Shown piece after piece: positions 61,545 through 64,000 of a stretch of 64,000 nt of DNA (its first letter is position 1; each line of letters opens with the position of its first letter). Position numbers and translations under genes: made by a program. The notes under the pieces were generated by a model, which was not told where the DNA came from, did not search any database, and worked only from the letters and a program-made list of their open reading frames with translations. The stretch is from Diphasiastrum complanatum (taxonomy: Eukaryota > Streptophyta > Lycopodiopsida > Lycopodiales > Lycopodiaceae), in NCBI GenBank assembly GCA_029204225.1, contig CM055107.1, positions 9,107,472-9,171,471 of the forward strand, in the 5' to 3' direction.

Positions 61545-62300
61545 AATGCGACATTGTGTCGAAAATGATTTAGAAAGTATTTTTGGCTAATCTTCTGATT
61601 TTTCATGTCTTCAAATGCCTTGAAAATCATTTTCACACCTTCGAAAAAATGTGAAAAATGCAAAGGTTGTTGACCTTTGGCTTTTTCCCAACTTCTGAAA
61701 AGATGTGAAGGTGCCCTTAGAAAAATGAGAAGGTGCCCTTCAAAATGTGATGGTACCCTTAAAATTGCGAAGGTGCCTTTAAGTAAAATACAAAATAATC
61801 TCTCATGCATCAGCCGCTTGATGCCCTCCCGGAAAATGCGACACATGGGGTAATGCGAAGTTTTGTCCACAGTTGACAATTTTTGGTCATGAGAAAAATA
61901 CAGTATTAGGTCAAAAACACTTAGAAAATAATTATGGCCAACTCTCCTGACATTGTCGCATTTTGGAAAAAATCCGACACTGGCGCATTTTAGCGAAAAA
62001 TGCAACATTGTGTAAAAAATGCCTTAGAAAATATTTTTGGCTAACCTTCGGGTTTTCCTATCTCCAAATGCCTTGAAAACCATTTTTACACTTTCAAAAA
62101 AATGCAAAAAATACGAAGGTTGTGACTTTCGGCTTTTTCTCAACTTCTGAAAAAATGTAAAGGCGCCCTTAGAAAAATGCGAAGGTTGTTGACCTTCGAC
62201 TTTTTTCCAACTCTGGAAAAATGCGAAGGTGTCCTTCAAAATGCAAAGGTACCTTTAAGATTGCGAAGATGCCTTTAAGTAAAATGCGAAGGTCTCCCAT
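61545..62300. repeat. Tandem duplication of about 450 bp
   Basis: Two copies begin near 61580 and 62030 with ATTTTTGGCTAA(T/C)CTTC. They share CAAATGCCTTGAAAA(T/C)CATTTT, CTTTTTC(C/T)CAACTTCTGAAAA and GCCCTTAGAAAAATG blocks. Smaller repeats of AAAATGCGA(A/C) words run through it. Confidence 0.8.
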
Positions 62301-62319
62301 GCACAAGCAGCTTCTGCCC

Positions 62320-62420
62320 TCCCAAAAAATGCGACCCTCCCGAAAAATGCGACACTGGCCCTCCCCTACCAAAAAATGTGACACTTCCCTCCCGAAAAAT
62401 GTGACACTCCCTTTGGCCAC
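62320..62420. repeat. Short tandem units CCTCCCGAAAAATGCGACA
   Basis: Five variants of this 18-20 bp unit in 100 bp. Related words occur at 49975-50010. Confidence 0.75.
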
Positions 62421-62535
62421 CCGTCAACAACCATCAACCCTCCCCTTTGGCCACCCATCAATGACCATCAGCTTTCCTCCTAAACCATCGATTGCCATCC
62501 AAATCATCGGTGGTCACCCAGATTGCCACAACTGC

Positions 62536-62561
62536 TCGTCAACGACGGGCATACCCACTAG
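62536..62561 (+). mobile_element. Helitron-like 3' terminus 2
   Basis: Hairpin TCGTCAACGACGG followed by GCATACCCACTAG ending at 62561. The next base is A, not T, so this may be an internal relic of a terminus. Confidence 0.4.
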
Positions 62562-62647
62562 ATCATCAACCGCCAGCTAGATAAAAAAATCATCACCTGT
62601 CAACGACATACTAAATTTTCAAACATCACCTAAATCGGCCGCCATTG

Positions 62648-62675
62648 CCCGTCAACGACGGGCACTCACAACTAG
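62648..62675 (+). mobile_element. Helitron-like 3' terminus 3
   Basis: Perfect hairpin CCCGTC-AAC-GACGGG (62648-62662), nine bases, then CTAG (62672-62675) followed by TATATATA. This is the arrangement of plant Helitron 3' ends: hairpin, CTRR, and insertion into an AT target. The upstream body (60520 onward) would be a non-autonomous element; its 5' TC end was not located. Confidence 0.65.
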
Positions 62676-62703
62676 TATATATATATATATATATATATAT
62701 ATT
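62676..62703. repeat. (TA)n microsatellite
   Basis: About 14 TA units directly after the Helitron-like terminus. Confidence 0.9.
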
Positions 62704-63098
62704 TAACTATTTGTGCTCATGTGGTGCGCATGTGTATGGGTGCACACATGCATCCTCCCCTCCTCACTCATGCATACATACTTTCTTAACTAAAAATGAT
62801 GGGGAGAGGGATGCATGTATGGGGAAAGTGCATATCCCCATACATTTGCACATTGTGTGCATTGAGAGGTGGGCCCCAAAAAGATTCCCCACCCCTTCCC
62901 TCCCAATCACTAAATTCAAATATCTTTCTCTATATTCCAATATTTGAAGTTCGAAGTTAAAGTTTTATTTTCTTTTCAAACTTCAATGTGCTTTAAACTT
63001 TATCCAATAATCTTTATTACATGGCTTTCTTATTTATTTTGAATTACCAAAGTTTTACCCATAAATCATGAACATAAAAATTTTCTTGACTACCTAAA

Positions 63099-64000
63099 GC
63101 TTTTTTTTTTTTTTTTTTAATTTTTCAAATCCCCGTCTTGGCCCACCATTTTCATTAATGTTTAACCACAAGCCCAAACTCACTAGCTTTAACTCCAAAG
63201 GATCGAATTTTTTTTGAGAGATCAAACTGTTAGCTCGAATTTTTTCGAAGGATCGAAGGACCCTTTGTATTGACAAGTCGAAAAGACTCGAATTTTTCTG
63301 AAGACTCGATTTTTTTTCGAAGACTCAAATTTTTTTCGAAGACTTGAATTTTTTTGAAGATTCGAATTTTTTCGAAGATTCGAATTTTTTCAAGGACGTT
63401 AATTTTTCCAAAGACTCGAATTTTTCCAAAGACTCAAATGTTTGATATTTGAGATGCGAGATGTGCGAGATCGGCCATCATCCAAATCCTCGGCCACCAC
63501 CTAGATCAGCCATCATCCAAATCATCGGCCACCACCTAGATCATCTAAATCATCGGTCACCACCTAGATCGGCCATCATCCAAATCATCGGCCACCACCT
63601 AGGCCGATGGTTTGGATGGTGGCCGATCTCGCACATCTCGCATCTCGAATATCAAACATTTGAGTCTTTGAAAAAATTTGAGTCTTTGGAAAAACTAATG
63701 CCCTTGGAAAAATTTGAGCTTTCGAAAAAATTTGAATCTTCGAAAAAATTCTAGTCTTTGGAAAAAAAAAATCGAGTTTTTCGAAAAAGTCGAGTCTTCG
63801 AAAAAATTCGAGCCTTTTCGACTTGACAGTACAAAGGGTCCTTCGATCCCTTCGGAAAAATTCGAGCTAACAGTTTGATCTTTGGAAAAAATTTGATCCT
63901 TTGGAGTTAAAGCTAGTGAATTTGGGCTTGTGGTTAAACATTAATGAAAATGGTGGGCCAAGATAGGGATTTGAAGGATTGAAAAAAAAAAAAAAACAGC
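63099..64000. repeat. Large palindrome of the GACTCGAATTTTT family
   Basis: The left arm (63099 to about 63440) and right arm (about 63640 to 64000) are inverted copies. Left: T-run, TTGGCCCACCATTTTCATTA, TTAAACCACAAGCCCAAACT, CTTTAACTCCAAAGGATC, then the array, the CCTTTGTATTGACAAG marker and GAGATGCGAGATGTGCGAGA. The right arm holds the complements in reverse order and ends in an A run at the window edge. The centre (63440-63640) has four tandem copies of a roughly 37-bp unit, GGCCATCATCCAAATCATCG then GCCACCACCTAGATC. Confidence 0.88.

Overview
This is nuclear DNA of a land plant with a large, repeat-rich genome. The evidence is a complete intron-rich gene for cytosolic enolase carrying the plant-type Trp-Gly-Trp-Cys-Lys insertion, several plant-type LTR retrotransposons primed by initiator tRNA-Met, hAT, LINE and Helitron debris, and very long (TC)n/(GA)n tracts. 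The size of four enolase introns (1.2 to 7.8 kb) and the repeat load would suit a fern, lycophyte or gymnosperm, but the species cannot be fixed from the sequence alone.

Layout. 1-1560: a broken Ty3/gypsy element, its RNase H/integrase part on + and its chromodomain and LTR part on -. 1931-4527: sparse DNA with a 123-bp direct repeat and one possible terminal exon of an unknown small membrane protein. 4533-10311: a complete-looking but non-autonomous Ty3/gypsy element on - (gag, protease and chromodomain, no RT or integrase), with a perfect 5-bp target duplication and unusual LTR ends. 11040-13868: a multi-exon hAT transposase pseudogene on -. 13870-18537: gene-poor DNA. 18538-43302: the enolase gene on -, 17 exons, 445 codons, every junction GT-AG and the frame intact. 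Its large introns hold a copia fragment, a BED-finger fragment, GC-rich repeats, tandem repeats, a LINE reverse transcriptase fragment and many microsatellites. 43488-43531: a TATA-like box and two G-boxes upstream of enolase. 45700-47000: a decayed copia element on +. 47980-49090: a higher-order repeat in which one copy carries a 125-bp (TC)n expansion. 49430-49880 and 60520-62680: arrays of a 19-21 bp AT-rich unit that end in Helitron-type 3' termini. 50294-53850: compound microsatellites and dispersed 75-bp repeats. 53964-60122: a nearly intact copia element on - with two 682-bp LTRs, two in-frame stops and one 1-bp frameshift. 63099-64000: a large palindrome built from the same 19-21 bp family, running to the window edge.

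The only gene in the window that looks functional is enolase (glycolysis: 2-phosphoglycerate to phosphoenolpyruvate). Everything else recognisable is mobile-element or satellite DNA. The most unusual items are the pol-less Ty3 element with AGTTA...TAACT LTR ends, the Helitron-like family carrying AT-rich 19-21 bp arrays and its giant inverted copy, and the tandem family in which a microsatellite seed has expanded in one unit.
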